Below, piece after piece: positions 13,901-24,021 of a stretch of DNA of 64,000 nt. Origin of the DNA: Kalaharituber pfeilii (lineage: Eukaryota > Ascomycota > Pezizomycetes > Pezizales > Pezizaceae). The notes beneath the pieces are model-generated. The model had not been told where the DNA came from. It was given only the letters and a program-made list of their open reading frames with translations, and ran no database searches. Each line of letters starts with the position of its first letter. Position 1 is the stretch's first letter. The position numbers and the translations under genes are program-made. The stretch spans positions 58,648 to 122,647 of the forward strand of contig WHUZ01000130.1 in assembly GCA_015179045.1 (NCBI GenBank). The letters are read 5' to 3'.

Positions 13901-14043
13901 GTGCTCCCTCTTGGATTTTGAGAGAATCCTGATTTTGTTATATCTGCCGGTTCTGTCCTTGAAGGGCTACCGCCACTCCAAGGCCGATGTGTCGCGTTTG
14001 TGTTATGGATATTCACATTGCTGATAAAACCTCGGTTGGCCAT
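10993..14043 (-). CDS. Zn-cluster (Zn2Cys6-like) transcription factor, eight exons, about 838 aa
   Basis: Exons rebuilt on the minus strand: 14043-13820, 13729-13655, 13521-12483, 12420-12321, 12258-11879, 11807-11436, 11379-11154 and 11093-10993. All junctions are GT-AG and the phases add up exactly to 839 codons. The N-terminal half is Pro/Ser/Tyr-rich and probably disordered. At about residues 437-468 there is a cysteine cluster spanning the third intron, CFRCKKYKEK then CRGGFPCERC, with spacing C-x2-C-x6-C-x5-C-x2-C-x9-C. The last spacing is longer than the canonical 6-8. It is preceded by a basic segment typical of fungal zinc-cluster proteins. The C-terminal half is helical without a recognised domain, and the protein ends FTSRLVFDADP. 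This suggests a nuclear DNA-binding regulator; target genes are unknown. The two 5' exons are less certain; a shorter start at 13334 (MPSNQGRP) is possible. Confidence 0.8.
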
Positions 14044-15675
14044 TCTACTATGACTATCATGAGCACACCCGGCTCGTTAATTCGATTGGATGCTGAAAAA
14101 CAACCGTTATTAGGTGAATTCCCCGTTACTCGCAAGATCAGAGAGGTACTGTGCAGCGTGGCTTGTCTTGCAGGAAGCCTGAGGTCAGATTTGCGGATGT
14201 TGACCTCGCCGGTCGGTTGATTATGTGCATGGTTTGCTCTTGAACGGGTAAAGCTCAAGAACAGGGTAATGGTGGGGGCCTTACCGTGCCCAGCTCTCTT
14301 TGCCATACAAATTTCAACAAAACCCATCCGCTGAAAGTCAATAGATTTTTTTTGAGGCAGCAGGCTAATTTTCACCTACAGAGTATAATCAATCCCTTTT
14401 ACATTCTCTCAAGAGGTCCGCTGTCTTTTTAAATGCAAAAGACACAAACTTTTCCACTCCAATTCATGGCAGCAATTCGATGTCGTCTAGTTGTGTGGCT
14501 AATCATTCATAGTTGTGAATCTGCACAATGGCTTAATTAGATTGTATTCTTGCCTCCCGCAAGAGACACAAACAGTAAGTCCTGCATTCATGGGGTTACT
14601 GGGCTGTAAAGTAGGTGGGCTCCTTTTCATTGGCCGACAAGTTCAAGGTGCAACATGCACAAATATGCTACATGCCCTGGCGATAAGGCATCGGAAGTGA
14701 CGTGATTAACAATTGAGGCCACCATTTTCCATATGATGCGAGAAGGAAGCAATTGTTAAAACAACGCAGAAACAAGGCAGCAATTGTCAGCCGGAAGGAA
14801 CTTCTAACCTTGATTTACCCAAGGGGTTCCGATCTTTGGTGGCATTCGTTTGCGCTCGGCTGTTATTGATGATTCAAACCCAATCCTCTTTACTTTAATT
14901 TTTTTATTTTATGTTTCTGCGTTTGATACCTTCTAAATGTGCTGCGGAGAGGTGTGTGTGGGGGGGGGAAAAGGGGGGTGTTGTTTAGGAAGGTGGGTTG
15001 GGTATAACAAGTAGAGGAAGGTGGAGGGGTTGGATGAAGTCAGTACATCATCGGTTTGCCAGTGGCGAATTAGGCGCAAGATGATATATATAATTCAAGT
15101 TCGTGCAGGAACTGAGCATGCGCTTGCTTCCTTTACGAATCTTTCTTCGCGGGGAGACCCAGCCCGCAACCACCATGCTACATGTATTTGTGTAGGCAGG
15201 ATACTTGTGAACACCGTCGCTGGGGGCGGAGGCTGATGAGGACCTAGGTCGGAAATTTCCCGAAGAGGACAAGAACGGCGGCGCCCCGCTATGCGGGCCA
15301 CTCCCGTCAGCTTTGCCTAGCCCGGGATAGTGCCTCTGCGTAACCCCAGCGAGTCTCACGGGATGGAGTGTTAAGGTATCGGCAGGGGGAGGGGGAGGGG
15401 GAGGGGGGGAAAGCTCGGGAAATGCCGCGTTGGAACCAGTTAGTCTTCGTTCGCCTGTCACGAACTCCTGCTACATCCAAGTAGTGATAGCGGAGGAACC
15501 GAAAGGAGGGGGCTAGGTTGGCAGCTCACGCACTCGACACCTGCAACCTGTTGTTAAGTTAGCACAGCTCTGACCCTGGACATGGGGCGGGGGCTAGGAT
15601 ACCCGACGCAAGGTCGGTATTGGCGGCGCGCCGTACGACAACCGAGAGCCGGGGCAGAGCAGCCTCCAGCGCAAC

Positions 15676-15757
15676 GGGCGAGGGCGAGGGCGAGGGCGAG
15701 GGCGAGGGCGAGGGCGAGGGCGAGGGCGAGGGCGATGGCGAGGGCGAGGGCGAGGGG
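15676..15757 (+). repeat. (GGGCGA)n hexamer microsatellite
   Basis: About 13 nearly perfect copies of the hexamer with a single GGCGAT variant, inside a GC-rich island. It is open in several frames, giving Arg-Ala, Gly-Glu or Pro-Ser dipeptide runs. Those frames are artefacts of the repeat, not evidence of protein. Confidence 0.9.
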
Positions 15758-18303
15758 CGGGTGCTGTGGATAGGCAGGGAATCAAGGCCACAAGAAGTCT
15801 CGGAGAGCAATGCAGCTTGGTGTGGCGCCGTGCCGGCCTGACGGAGGAGAGGCGGTGTTGTGAGAGGCGCAGGCCGAGCAGCCCTCCCTAGTCGGGAAGG
15901 TGCCCCATCCGCAGCCCCGCAGCAGTCCGGGCTCCTTCGACCGAGTCGCGCTCCCACTGCCCTCCCCCCAGACCTCCACTCATCGCTGACCGCCAGCCTG
16001 AAACTCGCACTGTGCCTTGTCTGCCCCGGCTCTGTCCTCGCCTGAGATGCAGCTTCCTCCTCAAGTGACCAAGCATGCACGGGGTGCAGTTGATGCTTCC
16101 TCTTTGCCAGATCCGATCGAGAGGGCCGATACTGGCTTCTTTCTTGTCACCCAACCACGCGGTCACGCTCCTGGCGATTCTTACGTGAAAAGGACTATCC
16201 AGAAGAAGTGATCTCCGCGTGCTCTGTTCTCTATGCTGATATGATACCCATTTGATTCACACCACTATCTGGAAAAGTGCACTTGGTCTCTATATGCTTA
16301 TGGCTGCTTACGTGAGGTGTTCGTTCTAGGTAGTAGCTTACAGTGCCTTCACATAGTTGCAGCCAACGAGAATTTGCTCTTTTGGGCACGAGAACACTCT
16401 GCCTGCTGATTAACTTCCCCTGTGTCTTATAAAATGGTCTAGGCGGAAGCTGGCTCAAGAGATTTTAATGTGCGAACATTACACCTTTGATTTGGGTAGG
16501 TTGGAGTCAGGCAAACTATCTTCATCCAAGTGCAACATGACCTGCACCCAAAGAACAGTCCCATCAACGTTCATGGACAACTTGATTCTCCTTTTGGGAT
16601 GTGTGCATTACTGTATACATCAACTCAATACTGGGATAGCAGCTGCACGTAGACGTAGCTTAAATATACAATGATATTGCCTTCACTAAAACTCGATACA
16701 GAAGAGAACACATCCTGCAGAATAGCGTTGACATTGCAACAATTTCACTCAACATATTTCGATTATCGCATCTATTATTGTTCTGGGAATTAGCCTCTGA
16801 AATTCCAACAATCTCAACCTCGCCACTGACTCAATTCTCATTTCCAGCTTTATGGGCGCAATCTCGCTTAGTATGCATAAAGTTATAGACAGCCCACATG
16901 CTAATTAAGAGAAGTGCTTATGCTTTCCAGATCAAGCTATTTTTGCATCGATGAAATTGTTTCATACATTCTCGGCATCTCGTCACGCTCTGCCAGATTT
17001 TGACTCAACATCGGTGCTCCCTATATGAGGGATGGGAATGGATTGTTTTGAAAGGATGATATCACCAACTACTAAATGCCAATGAAATTACGGCTTCTGA
17101 AAGCCAATTCTATCTCAATTATGGGAGAAAAATTGATTCTTGTGGGCCCATATCCAACTCTATCGCTGTCTCGCATTTGTTGGCGACTTTATTAATGCAA
17201 GTGTTTCTCGTTTCTTCATCATTATTATTTTAGAGATCGTTATTTCTATGTTTTCATTTCTTGACACCATACCCGTGATACCAATTGCCTTCCGGTGAAG
17301 GCATCAAAGTTTGTCGTACATGTTGTATCTGGTTCATAAAATTCATGTGCAATGTGCTACAAACAATTTACTAATGCGTCTTGCCTGTGTTGGAGCAGGA
17401 ACACAGCCATTGATGTGCGTACTTACAGCATCCCTGGATGCACAAACTCACAATTCGTGTTAATGTTATATTGTAGCTGCACATACCATGCACTAATTTT
17501 CAATAAAGAGATGCGGGGCCAAAAGCACGGTGTGGACAAATAACCTCGGGAATTCGGTGAGTAGGTAATACCATGGTACAACAGTTGATGCCCTGCAGCA
17601 TCACTGGGGCTGCAGTTGTTTGGTTCTTTTTTTTACTCTTTTTTTCGTTGCTACTTCATTTTTTTCTGATATTGGGTTTTAGATGCCGCTTAGACAACCT
17701 CCTTTAGTTTCTGTTCAGCCTCACTGAGCAGCCCAGGAGTTGTTGTCTCTTGTTGGCTAACATGTGGCCTGCAGGATGATTTTGCGCGCTATCTGGGATC
17801 CCAGCTGTGGTTTCTTGATGATGTAGGTGCAGCGCCAGCAATGTTGCTTTTGTAGCTGCGGTAGCTAATCCCATGATGGGAAATAACCACCTGGAGGAGG
17901 GGATGACGGAGGAGGCGTATAAGTCACAAGAAAGAAGATGTTCTTCTTTGCAATTGTCTGATTATTGAGCTCATCGATTTCCTTACCTTTTTTTTTCTTT
18001 CTTATTTATCATTTACGAATCAAGTATCTAGCTGACAAATCCCTGCAGTTCTCGTTATCAACCCGAGATTATATCAATAGCTGAACAAGCATTTGGGATG
18101 TCATCGGAGGAGAGATGCAACGGAGGAAAGTATATCAAGGTCAACGCCATGAATTTTGTTTTTTTTATATATACGCATGATTACACAAGTGGACATGGTG
18201 GGCTTTTTCATTGTCGTACCATGCTTGCTCTACACTGCGTCTTCCTCTGGAGCTTATTGGGACTACTTGTTTCGTCCCCACAATGATGCCGTCATTATGG
18301 AAT

Positions 18304-18320
18304 GGGGGGGGGGGGGGGGG
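18304..18320 (+). repeat. G homopolymer of about 17
   Basis: An uninterrupted run of G. It marks a likely place for sequence-length error and for quadruplex formation. No gene is called across it. Confidence 0.9.
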
Positions 18321-18990
18321 TATGATGAATGTGGGTTTGGGAGGATGGCCACGAGGGAGGAAGAGGAGGTGGAATGAGGAGGTGGAGGAGGAGGGGAAGG
18401 GGAAGGAGAGGGCGGGACATTTTCTAGAAGCACAAACTGAAGAGATTCTTGCGGGACTGAAGCAAGGATCTGTGGAACCTGAACACTGGGTCGAAAGAAT
18501 TATTGTTTAACTTTTTATTTTATGTAGGGTTATATTAACGATGATAGTTTAGTGTGACTATTGTAAGGTTTAAGGGCGGGCAGGAGAGGGGATGGAATGA
18601 AACGGGGGAGTGTTGATGTAGGTGGCGTGTATGTGTGTGTGTAGCGTCGTGGTGCCTGCTTTGAGAGTGGAAGGAAAATCGAATTTGAGAAGTTGACGAA
18701 TTTTCGATTCAGCTTTGCCCCCTTTATCAGATGGAGAGATCAATGATACTGATATTCCTCTCCCTTAATCATATTCTTTCTAGACGGGGTACAACAATCT
18801 CAAGCCAGACGACATGTACATCCTCCTCTTTCTCTCTCTGTCTCTCCTCCCTCTCTTTCTCTCCAAAACTTACATTTCCTAACCCTCTGCTCCGTGTGTG
18901 CTCATCCATCGTATCATATTCATATCATATTCATATCCATATCATATATGGGAGGGGCACCAATTGAGGTACAACCAGAACCCACCAACC

Positions 18991-19040
18991 TGCATGCATG
19001 CATGCATGCATGCGTGTGTGTGTGTGCATGTGTATGTGCA
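18991..19040 (+). repeat. (GCAT)n and (TG)n compound microsatellite
   Basis: A short run of GCAT tetranucleotides passes directly into TG dinucleotides. It lies in the non-coding spacer upstream of the TTTTA tract. Confidence 0.8.
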
Positions 19041-19147
19041 TTGCAGTTTTTTTCTTTCTTTTACCTTACACACTGTACGTCCCTGAACCTTGGAAAGTTG
19101 GAAGTGGTTCCTTTTTAGCAAATGACGTTTGACCTACTACATACTCA

Positions 19148-19350
19148 TTTTTTATTTTATTTTTATTTTATTTTATTTTATTTTTTATTTTTTATTTTAT
19201 TTTTTATTCTATTTTATTTTTTATTTTATTTTTTATTTTATATTTTATTTTATTTTATTTTATTTTATATTTTATTTTATTTTATTTTATTTTATTTTAT
19301 TTTATTTTTATTTTTATTTTATTTTATTTTATTTTATTTTATTTTATTTC
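19148..19350 (+). repeat. (TTTTA)n microsatellite, about 200 bp
   Basis: TTTTA units with one-base drift run for about 200 bp and end in a C/T tract. The Phe/Tyr/Ile/Leu-rich frames across it are repeat artefacts. Confidence 0.9.
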
Positions 19351-20480
19351 CCCTTCCCCCTCCCTTTTTTTTTCCCTTGCGGGCTCTAGATATGATAGCT
19401 GCTGGGCGTAGAGCTGGACTAGCCTTGGAGGACTTGAACCGTATATTCGGAAACTTTTCGGCATCAGGTTTACATGATGTCAGCCAAGCTAGAGGTTTTG
19501 TTTAAAAAAAATAACTTTTTGCCTTATCCCCCCACTTATATTCTACATGCTACAGTGTACATCCACGTGACTCAAAGTTCTAACTTCTACAAAACCTTTC
19601 CCCATGGATATATGATACTTACACCAGCTATAGTATATACAATACACCCGCACGTACATACATATTGATCTATACCCGTGCACTGCCCTACATCTCTAAG
19701 AAAGTTATCTTGCAACATACATGACGACGCGGAAACGCACAAGTAGAGCGTATACACAGTGTACTCAATGAATGTTATGTATGCATGTATGGCTTAAAGT
19801 AAGTATTTGCTAAAAGGAGAGTAACTTGAAGCGAAGTATATATCGTAAGTAAAAAATGTACGTAGGTATCGTAATAGTTTGGGGTACCCAAGGCCACGCT
19901 TTCGCTGGTCTCCATGGCTGGCTGGCTGGCTTCATACGTACATACATACATACATATATACAACATATACCATCCACTGTCCATGATTGAACTACCCCCA
20001 CGGATAAAGGCACGGGTTTAGTCTTGACGAGGCTACTTACCAAAAAAAAAAAAAAAAAGCACGCGAGAAAACAACATCGGAACTTTTCTTAAAAAAGAAA
20101 AAAAAGAAAAAAAAAAACTTAGTTTTTTGTTGATACATGTTATCTAATCTACATGATCTATTCATGCATGTAAATACTCCTGACACTTCATATCGACAAG
20201 CCAACATTTATAGACAAAATACTTATCCGTCTCTATACTTTCCACATCGCCAATCAAATCAAAGTCCTATTATAACCTCTCCGGCCCCCAACTCTCCCCC
20301 CACCACTCCCTCCGCAAGCTTCACTCTATATATCTCTACATGTCTATATCTATCTATACAGCACATCAAAGCGTATACCTAAACCTCGGTCTAATGGGAT
20401 CACTCCTCCATCAGCCAACCAAAATCCAACATCCAAATCCAAACAACAAAACGGGAATACGGGGAACAAAAATAAGAAAC

Positions 20481-22624
20481 TTACGATTCATCACCCATCT
20501 CCCTCACCTCGTCCTCCGTCTTCCCCTCTGCCTTGTAATCCTCTTTTCCTTCCTCGCGAGCCTTGTTGGCTTGCAGATATGAGATCCACAGGATACTGTA
20601 CATGACGGCACCGAATAGCACCATGGCTAGGGTCACGGCGTGGCCAAGGATGTAGCGGGGGGCGCTGGAGGTCGGGTAGATCTTTTTGGAGATGAGGTTA
20701 GTGTTCATTGCCTTTCGAGGGTGGCGGGAGCATACAAATGGTGTGACGATGCCAGCACAATTCCCCCAACTCAGCTGCCACCCGCTCGCAGCAGTCCTCT
20801 TCCCGTACCTTGGGCAATTGCTGGGCAGCCAGCTCAGCGGCAGGCCCACCGCGACATATAGGCCCATGGCGACTAGGAAGCATGCGCTGTAGTGCCCAGC
20901 TGCGGACAGCGGGAGTAAGAGGAGCAGGTACCCCAGCACGGACACAAGGGCGAAGACGACGGTGGGAAACGAGCGCTGGAGGTACTTGTCAGAGAGGTAT
21001 GCAACGAGGAGATACGTGACCGCGCCCAGGCAGTAGCACGGGATGGTTAGAGCTTGTACTTGTGGGACGGTCCAGGTGCCGATGGATTTGATGATGGTGG
21101 GGAGGAATGTGCTGAAGCCGTAGAGCATGGTATCGACGCCGAATTGGCCGAGAGCGCTGTGGGGGGAGGGGAAGAAGGGTTAGCTGGGGTGGGTTGGGAG
21201 TTGGGGGGGAATGGAGGGAGGGGGCGAGGAGGGTAGTACAAGGCATGGCATCGCCAGTCGAGGAAACATTTTTTCACATCTTGCCCTGGAGAGGGGTAGG
21301 TCAGTTAGCGAAGGATCTCACGGAATGGATGTGGTATTGAAGGGAGGAATTAAGGGATGGGGAAGTACAATGGAACTTCATGGCCTCCGCGGTCAGGCCT
21401 TGCTCGCGAAGCATGCGCTCATGCATGAAGCCTTTCTCCTCGGGTGTGAGGTAGGCTGCGGTTTCGGGGCCATCTGCGAGGACGAAGAATGTGGTGATGC
21501 CGATGAAGACCGTGGGTATGCCTCTGGAATAGAGTGAGTGATTTTCCATGAGACGGCATAGATAGAACTTACTCTAGGATGAGAATCCATCTCCAGCTGT
21601 AGGCTGATTAGCATGGGATACAGAGAATCCAATCAAAGGAATGCGGGGAGTTACCCTCTCATTCCAGCAATGCCATCCATAAAGCCAATACAATATGCTA
21701 GCAGACCCTGGAGGATGGCAACATTAGATCATGTGCGTTGAACATAGGTGATGAATAGACCAGAAATGGAAAACATACTCCACAAGCACCCGCAAGTGCT
21801 ATAATCCATTAGTATATTTCACGAGGCGCAATTCTTTTAGCCAAATTTTCCTATCTGCACACTCACTCACCAGCACTAACGAATAGATATCCTTTCGATT
21901 CATTAGCACGACATGTGTATCTAGAAAAGTAAGAATGAAGAAAAATCCAACACTCACCGATCCTCAACGCCAACTCTCGTTTCGTGTAAAACAAAGTTAG
22001 ATAAACCTGCATACCGACGTGTTAGGCCTACCTACGTCTTTTTTCTTTATGACGCAAAACATAATCAACCCGCTGTACTCACAGCTAAACCCGGAAATAA
22101 CCCAGCCTCCAGCGCCCCTAGTACCAACCTCACGGCTATCAATCCAGCGTAACTCTGCACTATCCCTGTCAGCGTCGCGACAATCCCCCACCCAATCGCT
22201 ATCCCAGCAATATAACGTCTCGGGTGAAACTTCTTCAGCACGAGGTTGCTCGGTATCTCAAACAACTAATCCTTCCTCCGAAAAAACATCTATTCAGTGA
22301 ATTATTCCCTCAAAGTGAATTGGACCAGCCAATTGGAGCGCGCATATGACATACGATGTAAGTGACGAATAGGATTGAGACGGCGGTCTGGAATTGCATC
22401 CCAACGAGTCCAAGGTCGGATTCCATGCCGTAGAGGCGGGCGTTGCCGATGTTGACGCGGTCCAGGAAGCTGAAGAGGTAGAGGGCCATGACGATGGGGA
22501 CGATGTTGCGGTCGAGTTTGCGAACAAGGTGCTTTTCGTAGAGGTGGTCCTTTTCCAAGTATTCTAGACGAGGGGACTCGCCGTCGTGAGGGATTGATTG
22601 CAGGGCGGGATCCGGGGACGTCAT
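20481..22624 (-). CDS. MFS permease of the Dal5/allantoate (anion:cation symporter) type, 480 aa
   Basis: Eleven exons join in frame on the minus strand: 22624-22355, 22265-22083, 22006-21958, 21891-21871, 21798-21779, 21707-21655, 21596-21573, 21523-21369, 21285-21240, 21156-20736 and 20681-20481. All have GT-AG ends and the total is exactly 481 codons. The N-terminus has the family signature LFSFLDRVNIGNARLYGM after a short cytosolic leader. Later parts include FEIPSNLVLKKF, GLFPGL and APRYILGHAVTLAM near the C-terminus, all typical of Dal5/Tna1-like plasma-membrane carriers with about 12 membrane helices. Substrate (allantoate, nicotinate or another small organic anion) cannot be told. The last intron is only 54 nt and has no stop, so an ORF caller reads through it; the family alignment (PF joined to IYPTSSAPRYIL) shows it is spliced. 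Three exons are just 20-24 nt long. Confidence 0.9.
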
Positions 22625-24021
22625 TGCTGATGTGTATCTTAGATCGCTCTGTCTACTGAGATTTTAGGGGGCAAAGCACAGACAGTAGGTTATGAAGTGC
22701 TCGAGATTGAGCAATTCCTGGGGCGGCGGGCTCCCAGTCGCAGATGAGAACTCCCAAGCTAGTTAAACACAACACTACGACAATTGACTCAAGCTATTGA
22801 CTGTTCCACTGCCTTATAGCCCACCCGCTTGTGTGCTAGAATAACCAATTGACAACACGCCCCGCACAGAATCGAGTGAAAAATCCTTTCAGAGGTGGAG
22901 ATCCAACTGGCCGTAGATTCAAGCAGAGTGCGCGTCTGACTGTATGGTCCGGACTCTCTTGGCGTCTCGAGTCGGGAATTCTCTCGGTTCAGCAGCAATT
23001 CAAGCTCAAGTCACCACTGCACGCTCGCTTAAATCAAGCAACTTAACTTGAGCCCTTGCTTGTCGGACGGGGTCTGAATGTAGTAACGGGACGAGGGCGG
23101 TTGACACATTTCGATGCTGCTGGGACTCATGTTATTTATATGTGAGTAATAATTCGAAAGCTAACTGCCGTTTTTTTTTTTTAATTTCCCGGTCCTTGCT
23201 TATCTGGGATGTGATGGAATCTAGTCCTACTCGAACTTCGCAATGGAACTTCGCAATGGCGACATAATGCGGTCTCACGGAGACGGTTTGAGACGCAAGT
23301 CGGCCGGCCGCAGACAACCCGAATGCACTCGAGCCGGTCGGAGGTATTTCCTGGGTTCACTATCGATCTGACTGTAGCTCTTTGGGGCGTCCAAGATCGC
23401 GCCGGTCAAGGGGGAGGGGGGGCACTGTGGAGGAAGCGGAGAGGTTGGTTGGGGGGGGGGGGGGGGGGCGTCGCCTGTGTGAGCGGGCCGCTCTTAAGGG
23501 CGCGTCTTGGCATGCAGGACGCTGGGGCGTGCTCGGCTTGGCGCCGCGATGCAGTCGGTCGGGGGCTTGGCATGCAGCGGGTCGGTGCATATGCATATGC
23601 GGCGCCAAGCCGAGATAGCGCACGGCGGAACGGTGAAAGATCAAAGGTGGCTTCAAGGCCACGGGAGCCGCGCACCGCAAGACGCCCTCGAAGGAGACCC
23701 GCAAGCAGAACTCGCGCCCGCGGGGCCCTCAGCGTGACCCGCAGATCCGCATTGACTGTGAGCCGTGAGCGCGCGCCGTGTGAGAGAGAGAGTAAGCCGG
23801 CTCCTGGTGGTGGTGGTCCTGTGCTGCCCGTGCCCCCCGTGCTCCCTGTGCTCCCGGCTACCCAAGGTGCCACTTGCAGCCCCGAGACAGCCCAGCCGCC
23901 CCCGCGACCTGAGAGAGACAGCCACACCCCCGCCCCCTCCCCGCACTCGATTCGAATTCCCGGCCTCCAACCTCCCCGAACCCCCACCAGCTGCAGCCCA
24001 CATTTCTCCGAGACTCGCCCA
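22625..24021. promoter_or_regulatory. Divergent intergenic region between the MFS permease and SFB3/LST1
   Basis: 1.4 kb between two divergent starts. The right half (23.28-24.02 kb) is very GC-rich with a G run of about 19 at 23449-23467, followed by C-rich pyrimidine DNA before the LST1 start, as expected for a fungal promoter and 5' leader. Open frames here reflect base composition. It contains the inverted repeat listed separately. Confidence 0.6.
23532..23614. repeat. Perfect 16-bp inverted repeat around an ATGCATATGC core
   Basis: CTCGGCTTGGCGCCGC at 23532-23547 is exactly reverse-complemented at 23599-23614, with 51 nt between. The spacer holds two GCATGC-like motifs and the palindromic TGCATATGCATATGC next to the right arm. 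It could form a hairpin or cruciform, or be a dimeric protein site in the LST1 promoter. Confidence 0.75.

Larger units (their letters stand above)
14044..20480. other. Long 6.4-kb spacer with low-complexity tracts and orphan coding-like pieces
   Basis: No complete gene could be built. The left part (15.2-16.05 kb) is GC-rich and looks like a promoter or CpG-type island. From 16.2 kb on the DNA is AT-rich with pyrimidine tracts. Three short plus-strand pieces have coding-like composition: 16046-16211 (54 codons, starts MQLPPQVTKHARGAVD), about 18443-18510 after an acceptor TTTTCTAG, and about 19385-19504 after an acceptor GGCTCTAG. I could not join them into one frame. They could be exons of an unrecognised gene, upstream ORFs or chance. 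Confidence 0.4.

Noticed and set aside
15559..16080. 173-residue minus-strand frame with a Pro-Ser repeat, and plus-strand Arg-Ala / Gly-Glu frames
   Set aside because: Created by the (GGGCGA)n hexamer in a GC-rich island; no domain and no splice context.
19122..19400. Phe/Tyr/Leu-rich putative membrane protein
   Set aside because: Produced by the TTTTA microsatellite.
23323..24021. N-terminal extension of SFB3 from an ATG at 23323
   Set aside because: The extension is Arg/Gly-rich leader sequence crossing a G homopolymer; the MDPGIYHALAQQG start at 24022 fits the family better.
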